Positions 16,471 to 24,053 of a DNA stretch of 64,000 nt are shown here, piece after piece. Made by a program: the position numbers and the translations under genes. Position 1 is the stretch's first letter. Each line of letters starts with the position of its first letter. Under the pieces are notes generated by a model. That model ran no database searches, had not been told where the DNA came from, and worked only from the letters and a program-made list of their open reading frames with translations. Source of the DNA: Rhodobacterales bacterium (lineage in GTDB: Bacteria > Pseudomonadota > Alphaproteobacteria > Rhodobacterales > Rhodobacteraceae); NCBI GenBank assembly GCA_002748285.1, contig PDSA01000029.1, positions 1 through 64,000 on the forward strand, written 5' to 3'.

Positions 16471-18263
16471 ACCCAGTCGTTATATGTCTGTCCAAATCGG
16501 GCGAGGCGCAGGCCCGCAAGATTGCCCAGGCGCTTGACCTACAGATGCATGGTCTCGAAAGCCGCGTAAAAGGCTCTAACGTGCCATTTAGAGACACTTT
16601 AGGGCATCTACGCACGCTGTTTGCCGCCGGCACGCCAATCATTGGTGTTTGCGCTGCCGGGATTTTGATCCGGGCGATTGCTCCGCTTTTGGCCGATAAA
16701 CACAGCGAACCTCCGGTGATTGCCGTGTCTGACGATGGCGCGGCGGTTGTGCCCCTGCTGGGCGGGCATCGTGGGGCAAATCGGCTGGCGAAACAGATCG
16801 CTGACCTGACCACGGGCAGCGCCGCCATTACCACGGCCGGGGATGTGGCGCTGGGTTTTGCTCTGGATGAGCCCCCGGCGGGCTATCGGCTGGCCAACCC
16901 TGAACACGCCAAACCGGTCATGGCCGCGATCCTGTCGGGGCAGGGCGTTCGCATCCGTGGCGAAAACATCTTTGACATTCAGAACGACGAAGCGGGCGAT
17001 ATTGAGATTTGCGTCACCGAAAAACCCGAAAAAGGCAGTGAAACCCGGCTGGTTTACCACCCTCAGCGCTTTGTGTTGGGGCTGGGCTGCGCACGCGGCG
17101 CAGACCCGGATGAGATGTGGGATCTGGTCCGTAAAACTCTGGATCAGGCTCAGATTGCAGCCGGAGCGATTGCTTCGGTCAGTTCGCTGGACCTGAAGGC
17201 CGATGAGCCCGCCATGATACAAACCGCCCAGCGCCTGAACGTGCCGTTTCACCTGTTCACCGCCGACCAGCTTGAGGCCGAGTCCCCCCGGCTGGCCAAC
17301 CCATCAGATGTGGTGTTTGCCGAGGTTGGCTGTCATGGAGTTTCAGAAGCAGCGGCGTTGGCGGGTTCGGATCAGGACGCCGTTTTACAGGTGGAAAAAC
17401 AGAAAACCGCAAACTGCACATGCGCGATTTCAACCGCGTTAGAGCCTGTTTTACCCCCCAATGGCCGCCCCCGCGGCAAGCTGTCGATCATCGGTATCGG
17501 CCCCGGTCAACACAGTTGGCGCACCCCCGAAGCCAGTCAGATGATCGCTCAGGCGGATGAGCTGGTCGGGTATGGTTTATATATTGATCTGCTCGGCCCG
17601 CTTGCGGCTGGCAAAACCCGTTCTGATTTCCCGCTGGGCGGCGAAGAAGACCGCTGCCGTTATGCGCTGGAACAGGCCGGGAAGGGACAGAATGTGGCTC
17701 TGATCTGCTCGGGCGACGCTGGAATCTATGCCATGGGCGCGCTGGTGTTTGAGCTGCTGGACCGTAGCCCAGAGGCCCACGGTGTTTCCGATGCCGCAAG
17801 GCGGGTCGAGGTGGTTTGCACCCCCGGCGTTTCCGCCCTGCAAGGGGCTGCCGCCCGGGCCGGTGCGCCGCTGGGCCATGATTTCTGCGCGATTTCGCTG
17901 TCCGATCTGCTGACCCCGCGCGATGATATTCTAAAGCGCCTGAAAGCCGCCGCCGAAGGGGATTTCGTCATCGCCTTTTACAATCCGGTTTCCAAACGCA
18001 GGCGCACTCTGCTGGCCGAGGCCCGCGATATTCTGCTGCAACACCGTCCGGCGGATACGCCGGTGATGCTGGCCAGCTCTCTTGGTCGGCCAGAGGAACA
18101 TATCCGTTACCGCAATCTGGCCGATCTGAAGGTAGATGAGGTTGATATGCTGACGGTGGTTCTGGTGGGCTCGTCCCATTCCAGACTGGCGCAACTGGGC
18201 GAAGGCCCACGCATGTTCACCCCACGCGGCTATGCGCGCAAAATGGACGGAGACCTGTCATGA
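16461..18263 (+). CDS. cobJ: CbiG-CobJ fusion: cobalt-precorrin-5A hydrolase-like plus precorrin-3B C17-methyltransferase
   Basis: The 600-residue protein has two parts. Residues 1 to about 325 resemble CbiG: VVICLSKSGEAQARKIA at the start, then GVCAAGILIRAIAPLL, VSDDGAAVVPLLGGHRGAN and the C-terminal CbiG/CobE piece VLGLGCARGADPDEMWDLV. From about residue 338 it is CobJ: LSIIGIGPGQHSWRTPEA, CSGDAGIYAMGALVFELL, FCAISLSDLLTPRDDILKRL and AFYNPVSKRRR. CobJ contracts the ring by methylation at C17. CbiG belongs to the cobalt-early pathway, yet its neighbours are Cob-type, so the CbiG half may serve a CobE-like role. Fusions of this kind are known in Rhodobacterales. Confidence 0.9.
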   Translation: MAVNPVVICLSKSGEAQARKIAQALDLQMHGLESRVKGSNVPFRDTLGHLRTLFAAGTPIIGVCAAGILIRAIAPLLADKHSEPPVIAVSDDGAAVVPLLGGHRGANRLAKQIADLTTGSAAITTAGDVALGFALDEPPAGYRLANPEHAKPVMAAILSGQGVRIRGENIFDIQNDEAGDIEICVTEKPEKGSETRLVYHPQRFVLGLGCARGADPDEMWDLVRKTLDQAQIAAGAIASVSSLDLKADEPAMIQTAQRLNVPFHLFTADQLEAESPRLANPSDVVFAEVGCHGVSEAAALAGSDQDAVLQVEKQKTANCTCAISTALEPVLPPNGRPRGKLSIIGIGPGQHSWRTPEASQMIAQADELVGYGLYIDLLGPLAAGKTRSDFPLGGEEDRCRYALEQAGKGQNVALICSGDAGIYAMGALVFELLDRSPEAHGVSDAARRVEVVCTPGVSALQGAAARAGAPLGHDFCAISLSDLLTPRDDILKRLKAAAEGDFVIAFYNPVSKRRRTLLAEARDILLQHRPADTPVMLASSLGRPEEHIRYRNLADLKVDEVDMLTVVLVGSSHSRLAQLGEGPRMFTPRGYARKMDGDLS

Positions 18264-19051
18264 CCGTATTTTTCATCGGCGCCGGCCCCGGTGACCCCGA
18301 GCTGCTGACCCTGAAAGCCCAGCGCCTGATCGCCGCCTGTCCGGTATGCTTGTTCGCCGGGTCTCTGGTGCCAGAAGAGGTGGTGGCCGGTGCCCCCGAC
18401 GGCGCACGGGTGTTGGATACTGTGGCCATGACTCTGGATCAGACCCACGCCGAAATTCTGGCCGCCCATCAAAAGGGTCACGATGTGGCGCGGGTGCATT
18501 CCGGTGATCCTTCGCTTTACGGTGCCATTGCCGAACAAATCCGGCGGTTGCGGGCCGATGGTATCCCCTATCAGATCATTCCCGGCGTGCCGGCCTATGC
18601 GGCGGCGGCGGCAGCGTTGGGGCAAGAGCTGACTATCCCCGAAATCGCCCAATCCATCGTTTTAACCCGGATGTCGATGCAGTCGACCTCGATGCCCGAA
18701 GGCGAAACTCTGGAAAACTTTGCCCGCACCGGCGCAACGCTGGCGATTCATCTGGCGATCCGCAATATGCGCGAGATCGAGCGTATCTTAACCCCGCATT
18801 ACGGCGCGGATTGCCCCGTTGCGGTTGCCTATCGGGTCGGCTGGCCGGATGAGCTGCTGTTGCGGGGCACTCTGCAAGATATTCGCAAGAAGGTGCGTGC
18901 GGCCAAGATCACCCGCACGGCGCTGATTCTGGTTGGCCCCGCGCTGGGGCAGCTGAGCGATTTCAAGGACAGTGCGCTGTATGATCCGACCAAACCGCAT
19001 GTTTTGCGCCCAGTTGTTGGGGTTGATCTGGTCGAAGACCACAACACCTAG
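18260..19051 (+). CDS. cobM: Precorrin-4 C11-methyltransferase
   Basis: A 263-residue tetrapyrrole methyltransferase with VFFIGAGPGDPELLTLKAQRL, VHSGDPSLYGAIAEQIRRL, IIPGVPAYAAAAAALG and RMSMQSTSMPEGE, all characteristic of CobM. It adds the C11 methyl group to precorrin-4. It overlaps the previous gene by 4 bases and ends the cobH-L-I-J-M run. cobG/cobZ, cobK and cobF are not in the window. The C-terminal 25 residues after ALGQLSDFKDSALYDP are loosely conserved. Confidence 0.93.
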   Translation: MTVFFIGAGPGDPELLTLKAQRLIAACPVCLFAGSLVPEEVVAGAPDGARVLDTVAMTLDQTHAEILAAHQKGHDVARVHSGDPSLYGAIAEQIRRLRADGIPYQIIPGVPAYAAAAAALGQELTIPEIAQSIVLTRMSMQSTSMPEGETLENFARTGATLAIHLAIRNMREIERILTPHYGADCPVAVAYRVGWPDELLLRGTLQDIRKKVRAAKITRTALILVGPALGQLSDFKDSALYDPTKPHVLRPVVGVDLVEDHNT

Positions 19052-19070
19052 ACAAAATGCTTGGGTCACA

Positions 19071-19109
19071 AAAGGTTAACTTGACCTTTCCTATTAGCCT
19101 GCCAAGATA
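19071..19109 (+). promoter_or_regulatory. Putative promoter with overlapping inverted repeat
   Basis: TTGACC at 19081-19086 and AAGATA at 19104-19109 are spaced 17 bases and precede the small gene starting at 19135. An inverted repeat AAAGGT-N7-ACCTTT (19071-19089) overlaps the -35 element and could be an operator. This rests on pattern matching alone. Confidence 0.35.
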
Positions 19110-19134
19110 AATGCAGCGATAAGGAAGGCCAGCC

Positions 19135-19482
19135 ATGTCAGTATATTTGCCAAAAGAGGTCGAAGAGGGTCTGAAAAAGGCCCGCAGGCAAGGCCTGCGC
19201 CGTAAGAACCGGCTGCGGGTGCATACCGGTGATGAGGTTTTTCCGGTGCTGCGGTTCTGGGAGACTGGCTTTGCGTTGGATCTGGAAAACGCGCCGCATT
19301 TGCGCGGCTTTGTCGATATTTTTGACGGGGGCAAGCATCTTTATCAATGCCTGGTGGTCGCGTCCGAAGAAAATCAGGACGAGATGATTTACGAATTCAA
19401 GCGCAGCACCGTTGCCAAGGACAAGGCACCGCTGGATTTCGCACGCGATGCCAATGCCCCGGTTGCTTTGATCGAAGGTTAG
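19135..19482 (+). CDS. Conserved small protein of unknown function
   Basis: A 115-residue soluble protein with a strongly basic N-terminal third (VEEGLKKARRQGLRRKNRLRVHTG). A likely beta-rich middle follows (VFPVLRFWETGFALDLENAPHLRGFVDIFD, seen as separate strands) and then an acidic segment. No signal peptide, membrane segment or known catalytic motif is visible. A ribosome binding site (AAGGAAGG) precedes the ATG. The WETGFALD and LRGFVDIFDG pieces vaguely suggest a PilZ-like or RNA-associated small barrel, but I do not recognise the family. Its own promoter-like sequence lies just upstream; it converges on the C-S lyase gene with a 17-base gap. Confidence 0.75.
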   Translation: MSVYLPKEVEEGLKKARRQGLRRKNRLRVHTGDEVFPVLRFWETGFALDLENAPHLRGFVDIFDGGKHLYQCLVVASEENQDEMIYEFKRSTVAKDKAPLDFARDANAPVALIEG

Positions 19483-19499
19483 CGCCGCAGCGCCGCCAG

Positions 19500-20672
19500 C
19501 TACTGCAAATCGGCAAAGGCCTCTTGCATCCGCTGCACCGCTTGCTGCACTACAGATTTTGGGGTTGCGAGGTTAAAACGCAAAAACTGTTCGCCACCAG
19601 TGCCGAATGTTTCGCCGTGATTGGCCGCGATCTTGGCGGTTTGTTCGACCCGGTTGATACATTCCTGCGAGCTCATCCCGGTGCCGGAAAAATCTACCCA
19701 AGCCAGATAGGTCGATTCAAGCGGCATGGATTGCAGGCCCGGAATTTCGTTGATCCCCTCATCAAAAATACGTTTGTTTTCAGCCAGATAATCGCACAAA
19801 GCATCCACCCAAGCCGCCCCCTCCAGGCTATAGGCCGCGGTCGCCATGAACAGACCAAATGAATTGGGCGACATGCCAAACGCCGCCATGGTGCTTGCAA
19901 ATTGCGCCCTCAGCGCAGGGTCAGAGATGATCACATTGCCGGTATGGGCGCCGGCGATGTTAAAGGTCTTGGTTGCTGAGGTCATCATCACCAAGCGGTT
20001 ACTGATCGAAGGGTCAACCAGCGCCATAGCTGTGTGTTTGGCCCCATCAAACACCAGATCATGGTGAATTTCATCGGAAATTAACAGCAAATCATGGCGC
20101 TTGGCAAAATCGGCGACCTGTTGCAGCTCTTGCCGCGTCCAGACCCGCCCGCCGGGATTGTGCGGAGAACACAGGATCACGATCTTCTCATTGCCGGTCA
20201 TTTGCGCGTCATAGGCGGCAAAATCCATCTGATAATGCCCATCGTTATTCACCAGCGGGCATTCCACAACCTGACGGCCCGCGGCCTTAATCACCCGGGC
20301 AAAGGCATGGTAAACCGGGGTAAACAGCACCACGCCATCGCCTTTTTCGCTAAAGGCTTCCAGACACATCGCGGTGCCGTTGACCAGCCCATGCGTGGAA
20401 AAGATATCACCGGCCTCCACGTCCCAGCCATGACGATTTTTCATCCACCACTGAACCGCCGCCTTATACTCGGATTCATCGCCGTAATAGCCGTAAATCC
20501 CGTGATCCAACATCTTCTGCAACGCCCCCTGCACACAGGCCGGCGGGCGGAAATCCATATCAGCGACCCACATGGCAATGCCATCTTCAGCGGGGACTCC
20601 GTAAATCGGCTGCATTTGGTCCCATTTCGCGCAATGCGTGCCGCGGCGGTCGATTATCTCGTCAAAGTTCAT
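19500..20672 (-). CDS. patB: PLP-dependent C-S lyase (PatB/MalY family)
   Basis: A 390-residue fold-type I aminotransferase-like enzyme. PatB/MalY signatures are AMWVADMDFRPP near residue 34, GYYGDESEYKAAVQWW, the SPHNPGGRVWTRQEL block, ISDEIHHDLVFDG, and the PLP lysine in TSATKTFNIAGAHTGN. The family cleaves carbon-sulfur bonds of cystathionine or other S-substituted cysteines. The true substrate, for example a methionine-synthesis or organosulfur intermediate, cannot be read from sequence. The start at 20672 (MNFDEIIDRRG) has AAAGGG upstream; the frame is open further back, overlapping def, and that extension is rejected. Confidence 0.85.
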   Translation of the reverse strand: MNFDEIIDRRGTHCAKWDQMQPIYGVPAEDGIAMWVADMDFRPPACVQGALQKMLDHGIYGYYGDESEYKAAVQWWMKNRHGWDVEAGDIFSTHGLVNGTAMCLEAFSEKGDGVVLFTPVYHAFARVIKAAGRQVVECPLVNNDGHYQMDFAAYDAQMTGNEKIVILCSPHNPGGRVWTRQELQQVADFAKRHDLLLISDEIHHDLVFDGAKHTAMALVDPSISNRLVMMTSATKTFNIAGAHTGNVIISDPALRAQFASTMAAFGMSPNSFGLFMATAAYSLEGAAWVDALCDYLAENKRIFDEGINEIPGLQSMPLESTYLAWVDFSGTGMSSQECINRVEQTAKIAANHGETFGTGGEQFLRFNLATPKSVVQQAVQRMQEAFADLQ

Positions 20673-20768
20673 AGCATTTACCCTTTTTCCATTTGCAGCC
20701 AAGCTACCGGTTTGTTTTCCAGATGCAAGGACGTTGCACAGGGCCGCGCCATGTCTTAGATGGAGGGT

Positions 20769-21290
20769 ATGAGCATTCGACCCATCCTGATCCACCCCGA
20801 TCCCCGCCTGAAAAAGGTTGCTGACCCTGTTGAAACGGTCAGCGATACGTTGCGCAAGCTGTCCGAGGACATGCTGGAAACCATGTATGACGCCCCCGGG
20901 ATCGGGCTGGCGGCCCCGCAGATCGGCATTCTGAAGCGGCTGATCGTGATGGATTGTGTGCGGGATGAAGACACAAAACCTCAGCCCATGGTGATGTTCA
21001 ACCCCGAAGTGGTTTGGGAATCCAAAACCCTGAACACTTATGAAGAGGGATGTTTGTCTATTCCTGAGCAATATGCCGATGTCACCCGCCCCGCCGAAGT
21101 CACCGTGAAATGGGTTGACGTTGACGGGGCCAATTGTGAGGGCAAGTTCGACGCGCTTTGGGCCACCTGTGTGCAGCACGAGATCGACCATCTAAACGGC
21201 ACGCTCTTTATTGACTATCTGAAACCGCTCAAACGGCAGATGATCACCCGCAAAATGGTCAAGCTGAAACGCGAGCGGGCGCGGCTATGA
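20769..21290 (+). CDS. def: Peptide deformylase
   Basis: A 173-residue metalloenzyme removing the formyl group from nascent N-terminal fMet. All three active-site motifs are intact: GIGLAAPQ (44-51), EGCLS (93-97, metal ligand Cys95) and HEIDH (137-141). The start is ambiguous. ATG at 20769 gives the usual MSIRPILIHPDPRL N-terminus, but GGAGGG lies only 1-2 bases before it; an in-frame ATG at 20760 has no ribosome binding site. It heads the def/def-like/fmt cluster with 4-base overlaps. Confidence 0.93.
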   Translation: MSIRPILIHPDPRLKKVADPVETVSDTLRKLSEDMLETMYDAPGIGLAAPQIGILKRLIVMDCVRDEDTKPQPMVMFNPEVVWESKTLNTYEEGCLSIPEQYADVTRPAEVTVKWVDVDGANCEGKFDALWATCVQHEIDHLNGTLFIDYLKPLKRQMITRKMVKLKRERARL

Positions 21291-21781
21291 TCCGGCCTTT
21301 TGTCAGCTACCCGGATAAGCGGCTGAAAACGGTTTGTACGGCGGTTGAAGGCGTGGATGATGACATCCGCGCGATCTGGCAGGATATGATCGATACGATG
21401 GATGCCATGCCCGGCGTGGGTCTGGCCGCGCCTCAGATCGGGGTGCTGAAACGGCTGGCGGTGGTGGATGCGTCAGAGGCCCGCGGGCAGGCTGTGAAAA
21501 TGGCCAATCCGGTCATTTTGCACGCCTCCGCCAAGCTGCGCGAGCATCAGGAGGCCAGCCCGAACCTGCCCGGAGTCTGGGCCAACATCAAACGCCCCCG
21601 GGCGGTCACTGTGCAGTTTTTGAACGAACAGGGCCAGTTGCAGGAACAGGATTTCGTCGGCCTGTGGGCGACCTCGGTGCAGCATCAGATTGACCATCTG
21701 AACGGCAAGATGTTTTTTGACAATCTATCCCGAGTCAAACGCGATATGTTGCTGCGCAAGGCGCGGAAAGGGCGGGGATGA
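21287..21781 (+). CDS. Peptide deformylase-like protein with degenerate active site
   Basis: The 164-residue paralogue keeps GVGLAAPQ (43-50) and both metal-ligand histidines, but the second motif reads EASPNLP instead of EGCLSIP (Ser91 in place of the metal-ligand Cys). The third reads HQIDH (133-137), with Gln134 replacing the catalytic Glu. Deformylase activity is therefore unlikely. It overlaps def and fmt by 4 bases on each side, so it is co-translated with both. Similar deformylase-like proteins occur in other Rhodobacteraceae. A binding or regulatory role on formylated peptides is possible but unproven. Confidence 0.88.
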   Translation: MIRPFVSYPDKRLKTVCTAVEGVDDDIRAIWQDMIDTMDAMPGVGLAAPQIGVLKRLAVVDASEARGQAVKMANPVILHASAKLREHQEASPNLPGVWANIKRPRAVTVQFLNEQGQLQEQDFVGLWATSVQHQIDHLNGKMFFDNLSRVKRDMLLRKARKGRG

Positions 21782-22677
21782 GAGTTGTATTCATGGGCAC
21801 GCCGGATTTTTCGGTTCCGGTGCTGGATGCTTTGGTCGAGGCCGGTCATGACATTGTCTGCGTTTACTGCCAACCCCCGCGTCCGGCCGGGCGCGGCAAA
21901 AAGATGCGCCCCAGCCCGGTTCAGGCCAGGGCCGAGGCTCTGGGTCTGAAAATCCGGCATCCCAAATCTTTGAAAAACACCGAAGAACAGCAGAAATTCG
22001 CCGCGTTAGAGCCTGATATTGCCGTTGTGGTCGCCTATGGGCTGATTTTGCCGCAAGCTATTCTGGATGCTCCGGCCAAGGGCTGTTTGAACATCCATGC
22101 GTCTTTGCTGCCCCGCTGGCGGGGTGCTGCGCCGATTCACCGGGCGATTATGGCCGGGGATCAGCAAACCGGGGTTTGTATCATGCAGATGGAGGCCGGG
22201 CTGGATACCGGACCGGTGTTGCTGCGACGCACAACCCCAATCACACAGCAGGATACCACGGCGATTTTGCATGATCGGCTCTCTGAGATGGGGGCCGGGC
22301 TGATTGTTGAAGCTTTGGCCAAATTGCCCGCATTAGAGCCTGAATCTCAGCCGGATCAGGGCGTGACCTATGCCGAAAAGATCGACAAATCCGAGGCCCG
22401 GATTGATTGGCAGCGCCCGGCCGAAGAGGTGGATCGCCTGATCCGGGGGTTATCGCCGTTTCCGGGGGCTTGGTGTGAGATAGATGGCGAGCGGGTCAAG
22501 CTGTTGCAAAGCCGTATAACTCCGGGCAGCGGGGCCGCTGGGCAGGTGTTGGAGGGGTTTCAGATTGCTTGTGGGCAGGGGGCGGTTGAGATTTTGACGG
22601 CCCAGCGCCAAGGCAAACGCCCTATGCAGACCCAAGAGCTGTTAAAAGGGTTTCAACTGCCGGATCAGCTGGATTAG
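21778..22677 (+). CDS. fmt: Methionyl-tRNA formyltransferase
   Basis: A 299-residue enzyme formylating Met-tRNAfMet with 10-formyl-THF. The N-terminal formyltransferase domain (about residues 1-190) has [17 protein letters not shown], the [21 protein letters not shown] catalytic block (seen as [12 protein letters not shown]) and the DTGPVLLRR motif. The C-terminal OB-like domain (about 205-299) contains the [21 protein letters not shown] linker region. It is translationally coupled to the def-like gene. Three copies of the TTAGAGCC word fall within or at the end of it (22005, 22332, 22673). Confidence 0.94.
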   Translation: MRVVFMGTPDFSVPVLDALVEAGHDIVCVYCQPPRPAGRGKKMRPSPVQARAEALGLKIRHPKSLKNTEEQQKFAALEPDIAVVVAYGLILPQAILDAPAKGCLNIHASLLPRWRGAAPIHRAIMAGDQQTGVCIMQMEAGLDTGPVLLRRTTPITQQDTTAILHDRLSEMGAGLIVEALAKLPALEPESQPDQGVTYAEKIDKSEARIDWQRPAEEVDRLIRGLSPFPGAWCEIDGERVKLLQSRITPGSGAAGQVLEGFQIACGQGAVEILTAQRQGKRPMQTQELLKGFQLPDQLD

Positions 22678-22687
22678 AGCCTGAAAC

Positions 22688-23242
22688 CTATTGCGGGCTG
22701 CGCTTGGCCAGAATGCGTTGCAGGGTGCGGCGGTGCATGTTCAGACGCCGGGCGGTTTCGCTGACATTGCGGTCACACAGCTCGTAAACCCGCTGGATAT
22801 GCTCCCAACGCACCCGATCAGCTGACATCGGATTTTCCGGCGGTGGCGGCAACCCATCGGATTTTGACAGCAGCGCTGCGGTGACATCATTGGCATCCGC
22901 CGGTTTGGACAGGTAATCAATCGCTCCGATCTTGACCGCAGCAACAGCGGTGGCGATGGCCCCATAACCGGTCAAAATGACAATCCGGCAGTCGGGGCGT
23001 TTGTCGCGTAAGACCTCGACCACATCCAGCCCGTTACCGTCCTCCAGCCGCAGATCAACCACCGCATAGGCCGGCGGGCGGGCCGTTGCAATCGCCCGAC
23101 CGGCAGTAACCGAACCCGCCATCTCGGGCGCAAAGCCGCGTTTTTCCATGGCACGGGCCAGACGTTTCAGAAACGGCTCGTCATCATCAACAAGCAAAAG
23201 CGTGTTGTCCTCGCCGATTCCTAATAGCCGTTCTGCGGTCAT
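22688..23242 (-). CDS. regA: Redox response regulator RegA (PrrA/ActR)
   Basis: A 184-residue response regulator, the same length as Rhodobacter PrrA. The receiver domain has the acidic cluster LLLVDDDEP, phospho-acceptor Asp63 in VVDLRLEDG, TGYG and the conserved Lys in LSKPAD. A linker with a proline run (PPPPEN) leads to a C-terminal Fis-type helix-turn-helix (NVSETARRLNMHRRTLQRIL). With RegB it controls respiration, carbon and nitrogen fixation and photosynthesis genes in response to redox state. I chose the ATG at 23242, because the GAGGGGG ribosome binding site is spaced correctly for it and not for the GTG at 23248. It lies downstream of senC on the same strand. Confidence 0.95.
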   Translation of the reverse strand: MTAERLLGIGEDNTLLLVDDDEPFLKRLARAMEKRGFAPEMAGSVTAGRAIATARPPAYAVVDLRLEDGNGLDVVEVLRDKRPDCRIVILTGYGAIATAVAAVKIGAIDYLSKPADANDVTAALLSKSDGLPPPPENPMSADRVRWEHIQRVYELCDRNVSETARRLNMHRRTLQRILAKRSPQ

Positions 23243-23290
23243 AGCCACACCCCCTCTGGCAACGCTGACCTGAGGGCCGTGCCGTGGTTG

Positions 23291-23331
23291 TTGTTGTATT
23301 CAGGTCATTTTCAATATCCTGAATACAACAA
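23291..23331. repeat. Perfect 14-bp inverted repeat between senC and regA
   Basis: TTGTTGTATTCAGG (23291-23304) and its exact reverse complement CCTGAATACAACAA (23318-23331) flank a 13-base spacer. It begins 6 bases past the senC stop and lies about 50 bases before regA. It lacks a following T run, so it is not a standard terminator. It may be an mRNA hairpin tuning senC versus regA levels, or a protein-binding operator for a regA promoter. Confidence 0.7.
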
Positions 23332-23337
23332 ATCCGA

Positions 23338-23961
23338 TCAATATGCTATATCCATATAACACGAAATCCGCTCGGCAACCTCTTCAGCTGTATCGGGGCG
23401 CTGAAAGAAATCAATAAAGCCGTATTCGGGGAACATCAGATAAGCTTGGGTTGAATGATCGACCAGATAAAATTCAGGATCGCCATCTTTTTGTTTTCTG
23501 TAGAACGTATGATAGGCGGTCGAGGCGGCCTTGACTTGCTCAGGCGTCCCAGTCAGGCCAATCATCCGATCATGCAGCATATCGGTAAAATCCGCCACGG
23601 CTTCGGGCGTGTCACGCTCGGGGTCGATCGAAATGAACACCGGTTTGACGATCTTGCCCTGCTTTTCCAGAATTTCGACGGCCTCTGCGTTGCGCGAATT
23701 GTCGGCGGGGCAGATATCGGGGCAGAAGGTATAGCCGAAATAAATCAGAGTCGGCCCGGTGATAATATCCTTATCCGTGACGGTTTTGCCGGTTTCGTCC
23801 ACCAAGGTAAACGGCCCGCCGATCTTGCCCGCCCCCAATGCAAGCTGATTTGTGCGGCATGGGGCAAAGATATCTTCGGACCCCTTAAAGAAGCCCGTAT
23901 ACCAGAAACCAAAAACCACTAGCGCCACACATGCGATGATAGCCAAGATGATCTTACGCAT
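23338..23961 (-). CDS. senC: SCO1/SenC/PrrC copper chaperone-like protein
   Basis: A 207-residue membrane-anchored thioredoxin-fold protein. Residues 5-25 form the N-terminal anchor (IILAIIACVALVVFGFWY). The copper-binding CxxxC is in YTFCPDICP and the distal His in LVDHSTQAY. It helps assemble the CuA centre of cytochrome oxidase and, in Rhodobacter, links oxidase activity to RegB signalling. The gene order senC-regA, divergent from regB, is the canonical arrangement in this family. Confidence 0.93.
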   Translation of the reverse strand: MRKIILAIIACVALVVFGFWYTGFFKGSEDIFAPCRTNQLALGAGKIGGPFTLVDETGKTVTDKDIITGPTLIYFGYTFCPDICPADNSRNAEAVEILEKQGKIVKPVFISIDPERDTPEAVADFTDMLHDRMIGLTGTPEQVKAASTAYHTFYRKQKDGDPEFYLVDHSTQAYLMFPEYGFIDFFQRPDTAEEVAERISCYMDIAY

Positions 23962-24053
23962 TGGTCTATTCCTTCTGTTTGTGATAGTTGATTAAAACAA
24001 TCGTCTTATCCGCCCCAAATTGCAATAGCACAAAGCGCCGCACAGATTACATA

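Noticed and set aside
20673..21191. N-terminal extension of the C-S lyase frame overlapping def
   Set aside because: It is antisense to def, has no homology, and the family N-terminus starts at 20672 with a ribosome binding site.
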